Below, piece by piece: positions 44,085 through 52,022 of a stretch of DNA of 64,000 nt. Positions within the stretch are counted from its first letter, which is position 1. Each line of letters starts with the position of its first letter. Position numbers and translations under genes: made by a program. Source of the stretch: Streptomyces sp. NBC_00247. GTDB taxonomy: Bacteria > Actinomycetota > Actinomycetes > Streptomycetales > Streptomycetaceae. The notes under the pieces are model-generated. The model was not told the DNA's origin, searched no databases, and worked only from the letters and a program-made list of their open reading frames with translations. The DNA lies in NCBI RefSeq assembly GCF_036188265.1, contig NZ_CP108093.1, forward strand, positions 2,728,001 through 2,792,000, in the 5' to 3' direction.

Positions 44085-45356
44085 TCAGGGCCGTTCGAGG
44101 ATCGCCGTCACCCCCAGACCACCGGCGGCGCAGATCGAGACCAGTCCGCGCCCCGGCCCCTCGCGCTCCGCGAGGAGCTTGGCGAGGGTGGCGACGATCC
44201 GGGCGCCGGTCGCGGCGAACGGGTGGCCGGTGGCGAGCGAGGAACCGGCCACGTTGAGCTTCTCCCGGTCGACGGGGCCGAGACCCTGCTGCTGCCAGGC
44301 GGCGAGCGTGGCCAGCACCTGCGAGGCGAACGCCTCGTGGACCTCGAACAGGTCGAAGTCGGCGAAGGTCAGACCGGCCCGCTCCAGCAGCCGGGGCACG
44401 GCGAGGGCGGGGGCCATCAGCAGGCCGTCCTCGGCGTTCTCGCCGTGCACGTGGTCCACGGCGGCGCTCTCGTACAGCGAGAGGTACGCCAGCGGCTCCA
44501 GACCGCGCGCCTCGGCCCACTCCTCGCTCGCCAGCAGCACGGTGGCGGCACCGTCGGTGAGCGGGGTGGAGTTCCCGGCGGTCATCGTCGCGCCGGGTTC
44601 ACCGATGCCGAACACCGGCCTCAGCGTGGCGAGTTTCTCGACGGTGGAGCCGGGACGCAGGTTCTGGTCCCGCTCCAGACCGAGGTACGGGACGACGAGG
44701 TCGTCCAGGAACCCCCGGTCGTAGGCGGCGGCCAGCCGCTGGTGGCTCGCCGCCGCCAGTACGTCCTGGTCCTCGCGGGTGACGCCCCAGCGGCGGGCGG
44801 TGATCGCCGCGTGCTCCCCCATCGAAAGGCCGGTGCGGGGTTCGGCGTTGCGCGGGACGTCGGGGACGAGGTGGCGGGGGCGGACCGCCGCGAGCGCCTT
44901 GATCCGGGCCGCGTTGCCCTTGGCCCGGCGGGCGCTCAGCAGGATGCGGCGCAGTTCGTCGTTGACGCCGAGCGGGGCGTCGCTCGCGGTGTCCGCACCT
45001 CCCGCGATGCCCGAGTCGATCGCCCCGAGGGTGATCTTGTTGGCGACGGCGACGACGGCTTGGAGCCCGGTGCCGCACGCCTGCTGGAGGTCGTACGCCG
45101 GGGTGCGGGGGTCGAGCCGGGAGCCGAGCACGGTCTCACGGGCGAGGTTGAAGTCGCGGCTGTGCTTGAGGACGGCGCCGGCGGCGAACTCCCCCACCCG
45201 CTGCCCGGCCAGGCCGAACCGCTCGACCAGCCCGTCGAGCGCGGCGGTGAGCATCAGCTGGTTGGACGCTTCGGCGTAGGGGCCGTCGGAGCGGGCGAAC
45301 GGGATGCGACTGCCGCCGAGGATCGCGACCCGGCGCGGCTCGGGGAGGGGAATCAT
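44085..45356 (-). CDS. Acetyl-CoA C-acetyltransferase (thiolase), FadA2-like
   Basis: 423 residues. Nucleophile Cys94 in DLQQACGTGLQA, VHEAFASQVL and NVAGSSLATGHPFAATGAR for the catalytic His residues, and the second active-site Cys in SICAAGGLGV. It cleaves or forms 3-oxoacyl-CoA. ATG at 45356 is chosen (GAGAGG six bases upstream); the GTG at 45428 is an alternative with a poor site. It is divergent from the FabG gene, and two operators sit between. The same set (thiolase, long FabG, MaoC-like hydratase, TetR) recalls the mycobacterial fadA2-fabG4-htdX locus (from memory). Confidence 0.93.
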   Translation of the reverse strand: MIPLPEPRRVAILGGSRIPFARSDGPYAEASNQLMLTAALDGLVERFGLAGQRVGEFAAGAVLKHSRDFNLARETVLGSRLDPRTPAYDLQQACGTGLQAVVAVANKITLGAIDSGIAGGADTASDAPLGVNDELRRILLSARRAKGNAARIKALAAVRPRHLVPDVPRNAEPRTGLSMGEHAAITARRWGVTREDQDVLAAASHQRLAAAYDRGFLDDLVVPYLGLERDQNLRPGSTVEKLATLRPVFGIGEPGATMTAGNSTPLTDGAATVLLASEEWAEARGLEPLAYLSLYESAAVDHVHGENAEDGLLMAPALAVPRLLERAGLTFADFDLFEVHEAFASQVLATLAAWQQQGLGPVDREKLNVAGSSLATGHPFAATGARIVATLAKLLAEREGPGRGLVSICAAGGLGVTAILERP

Positions 45357-45458
45357 CGCGGCCCTCTCGTCCCGGCCGTCGCGGGACGTCGCCGTGCTGC
45401 CGGGCGCGGGACGGAAGTTCGCGGGCACGACCTGAGGCGGTTCATCTCGACCAGCTCC

Positions 45459-45488
45459 TGACTCTTGAGTAACCTTACTCTGGAGTAA
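45459..45488. promoter_or_regulatory. Two TetR-type operators between thiolase and fabG genes
   Basis: TTACTC-TG-GAGTAA (45475-45488) is perfectly palindromic; TGACTC-TT-GAGTAA (45459-45472) differs at one base. Centres are 16 bp apart. The same site occurs before the TetR gene at 48865. Confidence 0.75.
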
Positions 45489-45516
45489 ATCTAAGACCGA
45501 GCAGGGAGTCTGGACA

Positions 45517-46836
45517 ATGGCCGACCGCTATCTGCACCTGACCGGCACAGCCCCCGGCCGTTTCCTCACCCGCCGCCTGGGCCTCCCCCAGCCCGCGCCG
45601 TTGCGCCGCTGGTCCCTTCAGACGCCCACGCTCGACGGGCCGGTACTGCACCTCACGGCGGGCGGACCCGCCGTCCCGGGAGAGGTCGGCGAGCTGCTCG
45701 CCCGCCTCGGACTGCCGGTGGTGGAGCGGGCGGACCGCCCCGCCGGGATCGTGGTGGACGCGACGGGCATCACCTCCGCGACCGGGCTCGCCGCCCTCCA
45801 CGCGGCCCTGCACCCGGTCGTCCGTTCGCTCGCCCGCAGCGGCCGGATCGTCGTCCTCGGTACGGTCCCGTCCCCCGAGGACCACCACCAGGCCTCCGCA
45901 CAGCAGGCGTTGGAGGGGTTCGTCCGGTCGCTCGGCAAGGAGATCGGCCGGGGCGCCACCGTGCAGCTGGTACGGATCGCACCGGGCGCCGCCGCGTCCG
46001 CCGAGTCCACCCTGCGCTTCCTGCTCTCGCCCCGGTCCGCGTACGTCAGCGGCCAGGTCGTCGAGGTCTCCGGCGCCACGCCGGACCCGGTCGCCGACTG
46101 GTTCGCCCCGCTCTCCGGCCGTACCGCGCTGGTCACCGGGTCCGCGCGGGGCATCGGCGAGGCCGTCGCCTCGGTGCTGGCCCGGGACGGCGCCCGGGTG
46201 ATCTGCCTCGACGTCCCCCAGGCCGAGGACGACCTGGTGCGCACGGCCGACCGGCTCGGCGCCACCGCGCTGGCGCTGGACATCACCGCACCGGACGCCG
46301 CCGAGCGGATCGCGGCGGCGGTACCGGACGGGCTCGACGTCCTCGTGCACAACGCCGGCATCACCCGGGACCGCAGGCTCGCCAACATGGCGGCCGACCG
46401 CTGGGCCTCGGTGATCGACGTCAACCTCGACTCGGTGCTGCGGACCACGGACGCGCTCCTCAAGGGGGGCACCCTCAACCGGGGTGGCCGGATCGTCGCC
46501 ACCGCCTCCATCGCGGGCATCGCCGGCAACAACGGGCAGACCAACTACGCGGCGAGCAAGGCGGGCATCATCGGCCTCGTCCGCTCGCTGGCCCCCCGGG
46601 CCGCCGCCGAGCACGGCGTCACGGTCAACGCGGTCGCCCCCGGATTCATCGAGACGAAGATGACCGCCGCCGTACCGCTCTTCATCCGCGAGGCGGGCCG
46701 ACGCATGAACTCCCTTTCCCAGGGCGGACTTCCGGTGGACGTGGCCGAGACGACCGCCTGGTTCGCGCAGCCCGCCTCCACCGCCGTCAACGGACAGGTG
46801 GTACGGGTCTGCGGCCAGAGCCTGTTGGGGGCGTGA
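45517..46836 (+). CDS. 3-oxoacyl-ACP/CoA reductase, high-molecular-weight FabG (FabG4-like)
   Basis: 439 residues. Residues 1-195 are a flavodoxin-like, non-catalytic N-terminal domain; residues 200-439 are a full SDR reductase with cofactor motif TGSARGIG (207-214), catalytic Ser331, Tyr344 and Lys348. This double-domain form reduces 3-oxoacyl thioesters of longer chains, as in mycobacterial FabG4. ATG at 45517 with AGGGAG eight bases upstream. Four bases separate it from the hydratase gene, so they are co-translated. Two TTACTC-type operators lie just upstream. Confidence 0.93.
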   Translation: MADRYLHLTGTAPGRFLTRRLGLPQPAPLRRWSLQTPTLDGPVLHLTAGGPAVPGEVGELLARLGLPVVERADRPAGIVVDATGITSATGLAALHAALHPVVRSLARSGRIVVLGTVPSPEDHHQASAQQALEGFVRSLGKEIGRGATVQLVRIAPGAAASAESTLRFLLSPRSAYVSGQVVEVSGATPDPVADWFAPLSGRTALVTGSARGIGEAVASVLARDGARVICLDVPQAEDDLVRTADRLGATALALDITAPDAAERIAAAVPDGLDVLVHNAGITRDRRLANMAADRWASVIDVNLDSVLRTTDALLKGGTLNRGGRIVATASIAGIAGNNGQTNYAASKAGIIGLVRSLAPRAAAEHGVTVNAVAPGFIETKMTAAVPLFIREAGRRMNSLSQGGLPVDVAETTAWFAQPASTAVNGQVVRVCGQSLLGA

Positions 46837-46840
46837 GCTG

Positions 46841-47680
46841 ATGACCGGCCTCGAACTCATGCTCCTGCGCGGCGCGTTGACCTCTCCGCTCAAGCGTCCC
46901 GGGCGCCCCGGAGCGCTTCTCCCGGCCACCCGGATCACCCGCCCCGGATCACCCGCGCCGGCCGAACTCCTGACGCGCTACCGCCACATCTGCCGTTTCC
47001 CGGCCGCCGGCCCGCTCCCCCTGACCTACCCGCACGTGCTGGCCTTCCCGCTCGCGATGCGGCTGATGACGGCACGGTCGTTCCCGCTGCCGGTCCTCGG
47101 CCTCGTCCACACCTGGATCGAGATCGCCTCCCACCGCCCGGTCCACCCCGATGAACCCCTCCAACTGACGGTTCGGGCCGAGACCTTGTCACCGCACCGG
47201 CGCGGGACCGAGGTCACCGTGGTGACGGAGGCCCGGGTCGCGGACGAGCCGGTGTGGGAGTCCCGCAGCGGATACCTCGCCCGCCACGCCGTACGGGAAG
47301 CCCCCGCGGACCCCGCCCCGGCGCCCGACCCCCTCCCCGGCCTGCCCGCCGTCGCCGAGTGGCGGCTCACCGGCGACCTGGGGCGGCGGTACGGCGCCGC
47401 GTCCGGGGACCGCAACCCGATCCACCTCCACCCGCTCACCGCCCGCCTGTTCGGCTTCCCCCGGGCCATCGCCCACGGGATGTGGACCGTCGCCCGGTGC
47501 CTCGCCGAGGCGGAGGGCGCCGAGCACATCCGCACCGTACGGGCGGAGTTCCGGGCCCCGGTGCTGCTGCCGGGCACGGTGACGTACGCGGCGGACGGCT
47601 CGGGCACCAGGTTCCAGCTGCGCGGCGGCCCGGACGGTGGGCGGGTCCACCTCACTGGTGCGGTGACCCGGGACCTGTGA
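46841..47680 (+). CDS. MaoC-like 3-hydroxyacyl thioester dehydratase (HtdX-like)
   Basis: 279 residues, double hot-dog fold. The C-terminal half carries the hydratase 2 motif YGAASGDRNPIHLHPLTARL followed by FGFPRAIAHGMWTVA, with the catalytic Asp and His. The N-terminal half is the degenerate hot dog (PLTYPHVLAFPLAMRLMT). It dehydrates 3-hydroxyacyl or hydrates enoyl thioesters, the step after FabG. It follows FabG by 4 bases. Confidence 0.92.
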   Translation: MTGLELMLLRGALTSPLKRPGRPGALLPATRITRPGSPAPAELLTRYRHICRFPAAGPLPLTYPHVLAFPLAMRLMTARSFPLPVLGLVHTWIEIASHRPVHPDEPLQLTVRAETLSPHRRGTEVTVVTEARVADEPVWESRSGYLARHAVREAPADPAPAPDPLPGLPAVAEWRLTGDLGRRYGAASGDRNPIHLHPLTARLFGFPRAIAHGMWTVARCLAEAEGAEHIRTVRAEFRAPVLLPGTVTYAADGSGTRFQLRGGPDGGRVHLTGAVTRDL

Positions 47681-47743
47681 TCCCGTACGGTACGACCCCA
47701 CAGGGCACGCCCCGCACGAACCGCACCACCACCAGGAGGAACC

Positions 47744-48169
47744 ATGGAGACCGCCGACCGCTTCCAGGCCGCCGTGGAGAAGGGTGAACTCGGAGCGCTC
47801 GACGCCCTGTTCACCGACGACGTCCGCCTCTACAGCCCGGTGAAGTTCACCCCCTTCGACGGCAAGGCCCAGGTGCTCGGGCTCTTCGGAGTCCTGCTCC
47901 GGGTCTTCGAGGGCTTCCACTACGTCGGCCGCTACGAGGGCGCGGCCGAGACCAGCGCCGACGGCACCGAGGCGCCTTCGGAGGTCCTGCTCTTCCGGGC
48001 CACCGTGGACGGCGTCCAGATCCACGGAATCGACCTGCTCCACTACGACGAGGCCGGTCTGATCAAGGAGTTCACCGTGATGGTGCGCCCCCGGTCCGCC
48101 GTACAGGCGCTCGGCAAGGCGGTCCACGCGGGCCTGGTCGCCGAAGGGCTCGCCCCGGAAGCTCCCTGA
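47744..48169 (+). CDS. SnoaL/NTF2-fold protein
   Basis: 141 residues; ADRFQAAVEKGELGALDALF followed by TDDVRLYSPVKFTPFDGKAQ are the first helices and strands of an NTF2-like cone fold. Such proteins may be isomerases, hydratases or binding proteins. GGAGG lies four bases before the ATG. It follows the hydratase gene on the same strand by 63 bases and probably belongs to the same fatty-acid operon, but function is unknown. Confidence 0.82.
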   Translation: METADRFQAAVEKGELGALDALFTDDVRLYSPVKFTPFDGKAQVLGLFGVLLRVFEGFHYVGRYEGAAETSADGTEAPSEVLLFRATVDGVQIHGIDLLHYDEAGLIKEFTVMVRPRSAVQALGKAVHAGLVAEGLAPEAP

Positions 48170-48197
48170 GAGCGCCAGGGGCGCGCCCCGCACCGCG

Positions 48198-48839
48198 TCA
48201 GGCCGGCGGCTGCCAGGGGCGCCCGTTCATGAGGTTCTCCAGGCCCGCCCAGGAGAAGTTCATCAGGGTGGCCGCCGCCTCCCGGGCCGAGACGCCCGGG
48301 GTCTCGTTGGCCCAGCCCGCGAGCGCCTCGGCGGCGCCCACGAGCGCCTGCGCGAGGCCCACCACGTCCCGGTCGGGCAGCGCGGGATCGTGGTGCGCCT
48401 CCCGGGCGGCGGCACCGATGAGCCCGGTCACGAAGGCGACGATCTCGTCCCGCATCGTGGTGATCTCCGAGGCGAACGGCTCCCCGTGCGTACGCGCCTG
48501 GCGGTGCAGCACCGCCCAGCCGTCCGGGTTCTCGGCGGTGTGGACGAAGAAGGCGCGCAGCCCTTCCCAGAGTTGGCGGTCGGCGGGCAGCCCCGGCTCG
48601 ACCCCCGCCTGGACCGCGTCCACCAGCGCCTTCGCCTCACGGCGGATGCACGCGGTGAAGAGCTCCTCCTTGGAGTTCAGGTACAGGTAGACCAGCGGCT
48701 TCGACACACCGGCGAGCTCCGCGATCTCGTCCATCGAGGCCGCGCGGTAGCCGCGCTGCCCGAAGATCTGTACCGCCGCGTCCATCATCTGCCGCTCACG
48801 CACGGCGCGTGGCATCCGCTTGCTCTTCACCGCATCCAT
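48198..48839 (-). CDS. TetR-family repressor of the fatty-acid module
   Basis: 213 residues. DNA-binding helix-turn-helix MDEIAELAGVSKPLVYLYLN preceded by QMMDAAVQIFGQRGYRAAS. The C-terminal part is a helical ligand domain suited to an acyl-CoA. A 7-8-bp-arm palindrome sits in its own promoter and recurs between the thiolase and FabG genes, so it likely represses itself and both divergent arms of the fatty-acid cluster, with an acyl-CoA as inducer (inference). ATG at 48839. Confidence 0.9.
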   Translation of the reverse strand: MDAVKSKRMPRAVRERQMMDAAVQIFGQRGYRAASMDEIAELAGVSKPLVYLYLNSKEELFTACIRREAKALVDAVQAGVEPGLPADRQLWEGLRAFFVHTAENPDGWAVLHRQARTHGEPFASEITTMRDEIVAFVTGLIGAAAREAHHDPALPDRDVVGLAQALVGAAEALAGWANETPGVSAREAAATLMNFSWAGLENLMNGRPWQPPA

Positions 48840-48864
48840 GTCGGACTTCCTTCCGCCCCCGCTG

Positions 48865-48882
48865 CCTTACTCCCGAGTAAGG
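48865..48882. promoter_or_regulatory. TetR operator CCTTACTC-CC-GAGTAAGG
   Basis: Perfect palindrome with 8-bp arms, 26 bases upstream of the TetR start; core TTACTC-N2-GAGTAA identical to the site at 45475. Confidence 0.75.
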
Positions 48883-48992
48883 GTACGGGGAGCCGGGCGG
48901 TTCCCTCGGCTCCCCGGGCCCCGGAACGACGCGGGGGCGCCCGGTCCCGAAGGACCGGACGCCCCTGCGTCAGTGGTGTGCCGTGCCGGTTG

Positions 48993-49055
48993 GGCCGTGT
49001 GGTGAAGGTCCCGCCGGACCCGTCCTCCGGACGGACGGCGCTCCTTTCGCCACGC
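48993..49055. repeat. Intergenic inverted-repeat element, copy 3
   Basis: Reversed relative to copy 2: ccgtgtggtgaaggtcccgc at the left, and the right arm (inner core acggcgctcctttcgcc) to 49055. It ends four bases from the stop of the DAACS symporter gene. Confidence 0.65.
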
Positions 49056-49058
49056 GCT

Positions 49059-50408
49059 TCAGGCGGCGACGGGGACCCGTACGGGCTCCTCCTCGACGAC
49101 CTCGATCTCGTCCACCGGTGAGGCGGAGGCGGAACCGTACTTGTCGAGGTCGAGGATCTTCTCGCGGGCCGAGACGATCACCGGGACCAGCGCCTGGCCG
49201 GCCACGTTGGTGGCGGTGCGCATCATGTCGAGGATCGGGTCGATGGCCATGAGCAGGCCGACGCCCTCCAGCGGGAGACCCAGCGTCGAGAGGGTCAGCG
49301 TCAGCATGACCGTCGCGCCGGTGAGACCGGCGGTGGCGGCCGAACCGATGACCGAGACGAAGGCGATCAGGATGTAGTCACCGACGCCGAGCTGCACGTC
49401 GAAGATCTGCGCGATGAAGATCGCGGCCAGCGACGGGTAGATCGCGGCGCAGCCGTCCATCTTGGTGGTGGCGCCGAACGGCACGGCGAAGGAGGCGTAC
49501 GCCTTCGGGACGCCGAGGCGCTCGGTGACCTTCTGGGTGACGGGCATGGTGCCCACCGAGGAGCGGGAGACGAACGCCAGCTGGATCGCGGGCCAGGCGC
49601 CCTTGAAGAACTGGATCGGGCTGACCTTGGCGACGGTGGCGAGCAGCAGCGGGTAGACACCGAACAGCACCAGGGCGCAGCCGACGTAGACGTCGGCGGT
49701 GAAGGTGGCGTACTTGCCGATGAGGTCCCAGCCGTAGTCGGCGATGGCGTAGCCGATGAGGCCGACGGTGCCGAGCGGGGCGAGGCGGATGACCCACCAC
49801 AGGGCCTTCTGGAGCAGCTCCAGGATCGACTCGCTGAGGGTGAGGATCGGCTGGGCCTTCTCGCCGAGCTTCAGGGCGGCGATGCCGGCGACGGCGGCCA
49901 TGAAGACGATCTGGAGGACGTTCAGCTCGGTGAACGGCGTGATCACGTCGGTCGGGACGATGCCGGTGAGGAAGTCGAGCCAGGAGCCGGCGTGCTCGGG
50001 CTTGAGGCCGTCCTTCGGCGTGAGGCCGGTGCCGGAGCCCGGGTTGGTGATCAGGCCGATGGCGAGACCGATGGCCACCGCGATCAGCGAGGTGATCATG
50101 AACCAGAGCAGGGTGCGGGTGGCGAGCCGGGCCGCGTTGTTGACCTTGCGGAGGTTGGTGATCGACACCAGGATCGCGAAGAAGACGAGCGGCGCGACGG
50201 CCAGCTTCAGCAGCTGGACGAAGATGTGGCCGATCTTGTCGAGCGTGGTGTAGAGCCACGCGACGTCGTACGAGCGGGTGATCCAGCCGAGGACGACACC
50301 GAGGACCAGACCGGCGACGATCTGGGCCCAGAAGGGCACCTTCGGTATACGGAAACCGGAGCTCTTGGGCTCGGCGGTCTCCGTGGTGGACGCGGAGTTC
50401 GCGGACAC
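49059..50408 (-). CDS. Dicarboxylate/amino acid:cation symporter (DAACS) family protein, possibly cystine-type
   Basis: 449 residues with eight transmembrane helices and two hairpin loops. Hairpin 1 is SRSSVGTMPVTQKVTERLGV; helix 7, normally carrying NMDGT, reads ATTKMDGCAAIYP (Lys316-Met-Asp-Gly-Cys320). From memory, cystine importers of the TcyP type also have an altered motif of the form NGCAxIYP, so cystine rather than C4-dicarboxylate or glutamate may be the substrate. The GTG at 50408 has GGAG seven bases upstream. A Cys-containing leader peptide gene lies 114 bases upstream (50523), which suggests cysteine-controlled expression. Confidence 0.85.
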   Translation of the reverse strand: MSANSASTTETAEPKSSGFRIPKVPFWAQIVAGLVLGVVLGWITRSYDVAWLYTTLDKIGHIFVQLLKLAVAPLVFFAILVSITNLRKVNNAARLATRTLLWFMITSLIAVAIGLAIGLITNPGSGTGLTPKDGLKPEHAGSWLDFLTGIVPTDVITPFTELNVLQIVFMAAVAGIAALKLGEKAQPILTLSESILELLQKALWWVIRLAPLGTVGLIGYAIADYGWDLIGKYATFTADVYVGCALVLFGVYPLLLATVAKVSPIQFFKGAWPAIQLAFVSRSSVGTMPVTQKVTERLGVPKAYASFAVPFGATTKMDGCAAIYPSLAAIFIAQIFDVQLGVGDYILIAFVSVIGSAATAGLTGATVMLTLTLSTLGLPLEGVGLLMAIDPILDMMRTATNVAGQALVPVIVSAREKILDLDKYGSASASPVDEIEVVEEEPVRVPVAA

Positions 50409-50522
50409 GGACACACTCCAGACAGGACGCGGCGTACGCACGGGGGCGCGGGTACGCGGGAAAGGTGTGGGGACGGGAAGGCGGCGTCCTCGCCGGGAGG
50501 CGGCGCCGCTGCGTGTCGTCGG

Positions 50523-50627
50523 TCAGACGCGACAACAGGCCGCGGTCGTGCGGCGGCAGAGATCGACGTGCAGGCGCGCCACGAGCGGGACGCCCGGGGC
50601 GTAGCGGATTCGCACTGCTGTCTTCAT
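50523..50627 (-). CDS. Putative cysteine-sensing leader peptide
   Basis: 34 residues: MKTAVRIRYAPGVPLVARLH followed by VDLCRRTTAACCRV. The LVARLHVDLCRR core with clustered C-terminal Cys matches a class of actinobacterial upstream ORFs found before sulfur and cysteine genes (cis-acting attenuator peptides; pattern recalled). The promoter TTGAGG-N18-TAACGT places the transcription start at or near the ATG, so it should be translated as a leaderless message. Cysteine codons (three) near the end would stall ribosomes when cysteine is short and thereby change folding of the 114-base gap before the symporter. Confidence 0.7.
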   Translation of the reverse strand: MKTAVRIRYAPGVPLVARLHVDLCRRTTAACCRV

Positions 50628-50634
50628 GTCGTTC

Positions 50635-50664
50635 ACGTTAACACCGTGACTTTGGGGTCCTCAA
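50635..50664 (-). promoter_or_regulatory. Promoter of the leader peptide/symporter transcript
   Basis: -35 TTGAGG (50659-50664), 18-base spacer, -10 TAACGT (50635-50640), then 7 bases to the leader ATG. A good match to the vegetative Streptomyces promoter. Confidence 0.65.
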
Positions 50665-50727
50665 AGCGTTTCTATGACCACGTATCCCGCCGTTCGCGAC
50701 GCGTAAGCAGCGGATAAGAACGCCAAA

Positions 50728-50765
50728 GACCCCGGTTCCGGAGCGACTTGCTCCGGTCCGGGGTC
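50728..50765 (-). terminator. Hairpin terminator after the DUF4229 gene
   Basis: GACCCCGG and CCGGAGC pair with GCTCCGG and CCGGGGTC (15 bp with a small internal bulge), loop gactt. It separates the DUF4229 gene from the symporter leader promoter. Confidence 0.7.
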
Positions 50766-50841
50766 CGATGCGCGACGCCCCCGAAGGGCGTCGGTGTGAC
50801 GAAGGTTACGTGCCGAGTTCCGGCGGAACGCGAACCGCGCC

Positions 50842-51135
50842 CTACTGGACGGCGTCCTCGCGCGTGCGGTTCGCCTCCAGGCGGGACTTGGCGCGGCTCA
50901 CCTTGTCGACGACCTGGGCGGACATCTCGTCGCGCTGCTTGCGCAGCAGGACGTAGCTGAGGGGGGCGGACAGCACCAGCCCGAGGAGTACGACCCAGAC
51001 GACGTTGGAGCCGCCGACGCCGGAGGGGATCACGCCGAAGTGGACCGCCACTCCGGAGACGAAGAAGCAGGCGACGAAAATCAGCAGTCGCAGCGCGGAG
51101 TACCGGATCGTTGCGCTCGGCTTGGCAGCGGACAC
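50842..51135 (-). CDS. DUF4229 membrane protein
   Basis: 97 residues: ATIRYSALRLLIFVACFFVS then a second helix VVWVVLLGLVLSAPLSYVLL and a charged tail RKQRDEMSAQVVDKVSRAKS. Length and arrangement match DUF4229, a small actinobacterial inner-membrane family often encoded near menaquinone genes, as here. GTG at 51135 with GAGG seven bases upstream. Confidence 0.85.
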   Translation of the reverse strand: MSAAKPSATIRYSALRLLIFVACFFVSGVAVHFGVIPSGVGGSNVVWVVLLGLVLSAPLSYVLLRKQRDEMSAQVVDKVSRAKSRLEANRTREDAVQ

Positions 51136-51319
51136 GGCTGAACCTCTCTCTACGTACGACGGTGTTGCGATCCTGCCCGACCAGTGAAGCATGCCCCGAA
51201 ATCGTTCGGTTCACAGGGTTGCCGCGAGCCCCCCGTACACCCCGCGCACCCCCTGCTGAACTGCGGGAACGCGCCGGGCCACCGCCCCCGCGGCTGCCGG
51301 ACGGAGCGGGCGGAGGCGG

Positions 51320-51844
51320 TCAGAGGAGCGGGAGCAGCATGGTGATGTCGTCCCGGTCGTCGCCGGGGGCGACCCGGATCGCGTCCGGCACCCGGCCCAC
51401 CTCCTTGTAGCCGCAGCTTTCGTAGAAGCGGTCCACTCCGGTGCCGCCCCGGCAGGTGAGCCGGATGGCCTCGATGCCGTCCATGCCGCGCGCCGCCTCG
51501 GCCGCCGCCGCCATGAGGTCACGCCCGTACCCCTTGCCCTGGTGGGAGGGGTGGACCATCACGGTGTACAGCCAGAGCCAGTGCCCCATCAGCCGGTGGG
51601 TGTTGAGGGTGAGGAAGGCCGTAGCCGCCACGGCACCGCTCTCGTCCCTGCCGACGAGCAGCCGGGTGCGGCCCTCGACGAGGGCGGTGAGGTGCTTGAG
51701 CAGCTCGGGGCGGATGTCCTCGATGGTGACCGGCGGCACGAAGCCGACCGAGCCGCCCGCGTTGGAGACGTCGGTCCAGAGCTCCAGGAGGCCGTCGCGC
51801 AACTGGGGGTCGAAGGCGGGGTCCAGCGTGAAGGTAAGAGGCAT
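51320..51844 (-). CDS. GNAT-family N-acetyltransferase
   Basis: 174 residues. Acetyl-CoA-binding motif A is VMVHPSHQGKGYGRDLMAAA, preceded by the strand AATAFLTLNTHRLMGHWLWL and followed by IRLTCRGGTGVDRFYESCGY. Substrate unknown. ATG at 51844. Alone between DUF4229 and mqnE. Confidence 0.9.
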   Translation of the reverse strand: MPLTFTLDPAFDPQLRDGLLELWTDVSNAGGSVGFVPPVTIEDIRPELLKHLTALVEGRTRLLVGRDESGAVAATAFLTLNTHRLMGHWLWLYTVMVHPSHQGKGYGRDLMAAAAEAARGMDGIEAIRLTCRGGTGVDRFYESCGYKEVGRVPDAIRVAPGDDRDDITMLLPLL

Positions 51845-52022
51845 GAATCAAGGTTAACCATTACATCCGGGCGGCCTCAACCAGCTCTCCGGGGGACGGG
51901 ACTCCCCCGGCACGGCACACCGGCCAGCCGGACGCACCGCACCGGCGCACACGCCGAAGGGCCCCGGCGGCAGGTGGGAACACCTGCCGCCGAGACCCTC
52001 GGGACCCGGCCGAAACCTCGTG

